Source: Urbifossiella sp046350095 (GTDB taxonomy: Bacteria; Planctomycetota; Planctomycetia; Gemmatales; Gemmataceae). Taken from it: a DNA stretch of 64,000 bases. Position numbers and translations under genes: made by a program. A model generated the notes under the pieces. That model saw nothing but the letters and a program-made list of their open reading frames with translations, had not been told where the DNA came from and made no database searches. Shown here piece by piece: positions 62,322 through 64,000 of the stretch. The stretch spans positions 62,001 through 126,000 of the forward strand of contig JAXMBA010000007.1 in the NCBI GenBank assembly GCA_046350095.1, given 5' to 3'. Each line of letters starts with the position of its first letter. Within the stretch, counting starts at the first letter, position 1.

Positions 62322-63728
62322 TTAGCGGGTGCCGAGGCAGACGATCGTTGTGTCGCGGCGGGCGAACGGGCCTTCCAGGTTGCACGTCGCCACCACGAGC
62401 CGGCCGCCCTGAACGGTGACGCCGCCGTACACCATCCCCGGCGTGTCCTTGCCCAGCGGGAACGTCCACTTCGGGGCGCCGGTCTTGGCGTCGACCGCGT
62501 GGACGGTGCCGAGCAGGTCGGCGACGTACACCACGCCCCCGGCGACGGCCGGCGGCGCGAAGATGGGCGCCTTCGCGTCGTACAGCCAGGCGCGGTCGCC
62601 GTCGGCGAGCTTGAACGCCCGCACCTTGCCGTCGGAGGCGGTACACACGGCCTGCCCGTCGGCGATCGCCACAGCACCGACCACGCCGCCGGGCAGGTCT
62701 TTCTTCCAGCGTTCCTTGCCGGTGGCGAGGTCGAGCGCCGTCAGGCTCCCCTTCGCCCCCTTGATGTCGTTGAAGTAGTAGCCGACGGAGCTGCCGGGGA
62801 CCACTACCGTGTCTCCGGCCACGCTCGCGCTGCCCCACGGGTTTAGCGCCAGCGGCGCCTTCCACACCTCCTTGCCGGTCGCGGCGTCGAGGCAGTACAG
62901 GGCGCGCTCGCCGACCTTCTCCTTGTCGAGGTACGAGGTCGACACCAGCACCTTGCCCGCGAACACGTTCACGGCCGCGTCCACGTGCCAGCGCTTCTCG
63001 CCGGCCAGCCACACCTTCTTCGGGGCGGGCTTGAGCAGTTGGTCCTCCGACGGCGGGACGGCGAAGTCGGGGTCCTTCTTCTTCTGGTCCTCGAACTTGG
63101 CCTGCAACTCCTTCCACCGCAGTTCCTGCATCCTGGCGATGGCCGGCGGGTCCACGTCCTTGCCGTCGAGCGTGGCCTTTTCGAGTTCGACGCAGATCAC
63201 GCCCGCGGCGCCGCCTCCGATGAAAACCTTGCCGTCGGCGATGCTCGGGCCGCCCTCCAGGTGGACGAGGTCGCCGGGGACGGGCAACTGCCACACGGGC
63301 CGGCCGCCGTCCGCGGTGACGCAGTGAAGCATCCCGCCGGAGTCCTGGTGCATGCCGTCGCCGAAGACGATCAGCCCCTTGTCGGTGGCCGCCGAGCTGA
63401 CCGACGCCTGCTTCAGGAACGGCGCCGACTTCGACCACGCGGGATCGACCTTCGCCCCGGCCGGGGTGAACGGGAACAGGCTGATGGTCGGCCGGTTGAA
63501 GCCGCCGAGGCCGCCGAGCAGCACCTTATCGCCGACGGCGACGGGCGAGGCGACGTAGTGATCTTGTGAACGGACCGACCACAGCACCGTCGGCGCGGCA
63601 GGGCCGGGCTTGCCGTCGGTGTTGCCGGTGCGCTGCGGGTTGCCGCGGTACGTCGCCCACGGGCCGGGGTCGGCCGCAGTCGCGGGGGCGGCGAGGAGGG
63701 CGACCAGTAGGAGGGGGATCCGGGGCAT
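62322..63728 (-). CDS. Secreted PQQ-like beta-propeller protein
   Basis: This 468-residue exported protein starts with a signal peptide (MPRIPLLLVALLAAPATAA) and then W-A-T-Y-R-G-N-P-Q-R-T-G-N, the typical planctomycete PQQ-like opening. The blades show A-L-D-L-A-T-G-K-E-R-W, Y-C-L-D-A-A-T-G-K-E-V-W-K and V-D-A-K-T-G-A-P-K-W-T-F. A charged helical insert (about 180-245) interrupts the propeller. Quinone-binding residues could not be assigned, so an enzymatic role is unproven. It resembles the propeller gene at 17925 in layout. Confidence 0.82.
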   Translation of the reverse strand: MPRIPLLLVALLAAPATAADPGPWATYRGNPQRTGNTDGKPGPAAPTVLWSVRSQDHYVASPVAVGDKVLLGGLGGFNRPTISLFPFTPAGAKVDPAWSKSAPFLKQASVSSAATDKGLIVFGDGMHQDSGGMLHCVTADGGRPVWQLPVPGDLVHLEGGPSIADGKVFIGGGAAGVICVELEKATLDGKDVDPPAIARMQELRWKELQAKFEDQKKKDPDFAVPPSEDQLLKPAPKKVWLAGEKRWHVDAAVNVFAGKVLVSTSYLDKEKVGERALYCLDAATGKEVWKAPLALNPWGSASVAGDTVVVPGSSVGYYFNDIKGAKGSLTALDLATGKERWKKDLPGGVVGAVAIADGQAVCTASDGKVRAFKLADGDRAWLYDAKAPIFAPPAVAGGVVYVADLLGTVHAVDAKTGAPKWTFPLGKDTPGMVYGGVTVQGGRLVVATCNLEGPFARRDTTIVCLGTR

Positions 63729-63741
63729 CGGGGTCTTTCTG

Positions 63742-63795
63742 TGGGGCCGGCTTCCAACCGGCCGGCGATACTGGGCCGGTTGGCAACCAGCCCCA
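63742..63795. repeat. Imperfect inverted repeat between two leftward genes
   Basis: A 22-base arm (63742-63763) pairs with 63774-63795 at 19 of 22 positions around a ten-base loop. It occupies most of the 74-base gap between the partial right-edge gene and the propeller gene, and could act as a terminator for the first. Confidence 0.55.
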
Positions 63796-63802
63796 CGAAA
63801 TG

Positions 63803-64000
63803 CTACTGCACGCGCACCGTCATGGGGCTCGTCTGCACGTCGAGCGCCGCGCTCGCGGTGCGGCCGCCCGGCGCCGTCACCTCCACGCGGTACGCCCCCG
63901 GTGCCAGCGCGAATCGCGGGGCCAGCGCGTTGCCGCCGCGGCCGTCGCCGCCGGCCACGGCCGCCGTCGCTACCGCCTTGCCGGTCATGTCCTTCACCAC
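63803..64000 (-). CDS. C-terminal end of an unidentified protein
   Basis: Only the last 65 codons are present; the gene enters from the right edge. The fragment reads as the end of a beta-sandwich domain (A-P-G-A-Y-R-V-E-V-T-A-P-G-G-R-T-A-S-A), a pattern seen in carboxypeptidase-regulatory-like or PEGA-type domains of secreted proteins. It ends with TAG. The first codon in the window is an internal valine codon, not a true start. Confidence 0.55.
   Translation of the reverse strand: MVKDMTGKAVATAAVAGGDGRGGNALAPRFALAPGAYRVEVTAPGGRTASAALDVQTSPMTVRVQ

Overview
The window is GC-rich bacterial chromosome with an unbroken set of ordinary genes. It most likely comes from a planctomycete, probably the Gemmataceae. 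This is inferred from the LEDRTL motif near the N-terminus of the giant repeat protein, the YdjY-like and DUF6797-like secreted proteins, several secreted beta-propellers, lipid A and Skp-type outer-membrane genes, and a small lysine-rich protein that resembles those of the PVC group. No phage, transposase, CRISPR array or plasmid function was seen.

Layout. 1-10208 (minus): the first 3,402 codons of a giant autotransporter-type beta-repeat protein that runs off the left edge. 10627-14926 (minus): a secreted GH32 fructan hydrolase, two GNAT acetyltransferases and a tRNA-dihydrouridine synthase. 15072-15540: tRNA-Val(CAC) with its own consensus promoter, then a TatA-type translocase subunit. 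15737-20391 (minus): three secreted beta-propeller proteins. 20615-26735: a BON-domain protein, a phosphoesterase, a GT39-type glycosyltransferase, a solitary GspF-like membrane protein, DUF309, a Lon-N-domain protein and thiol peroxidase. 26786-29635 (minus): Skp/OmpH-like chaperone, LpxC and a Gfo/Idh/MocA dehydrogenase, which together look like a lipid A / outer-membrane operon. 29886-38614: lipoprotein, TerB-like protein, S46 exopeptidase, LexA (minus), M20 peptidase, a 51-residue lysine-rich protein, a DksA/TraR-type protein and a large PEP-synthase/rifampin-phosphotransferase-like enzyme. 38687-41200 (minus): pheT.

41375-57791 (plus) is the fused S10-spc-alpha ribosomal cluster: rpsJ, rplD, rplW, rplB, rpsS, rplV, rpsC, rplP, rpmC, rpsQ, rplN, rplX, rplE, rpsN, rpsH, rplF, rplR, rpsE, rplO, secY, map, rpmJ, rpsM, rpsK, rpsD, rpoA, rplQ. 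Compared with the usual bacterial order, rplC, rpmD, adk and infA are absent. A 212-base stretch with several potential hairpins stands where rplC normally lies. Most gaps in the cluster hold hairpins or long palindromes. 57850-64000 holds a membrane protein, pyruvate kinase, an enolase-superfamily enzyme, a perfect 40-bp inverted repeat, a small unknown protein, a YdjY-like protein, another secreted propeller and the 3' end of a gene that enters from the right edge.

No clearly new multi-gene system was found. The strongest unusual signals are the giant repeat protein with a PA14-like insert, the palindromic elements (one supplies a neighbour's stop codon), the altered ribosomal cluster, and the lysine-rich small protein. 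All family calls come from reading motifs by eye; no database search was run.
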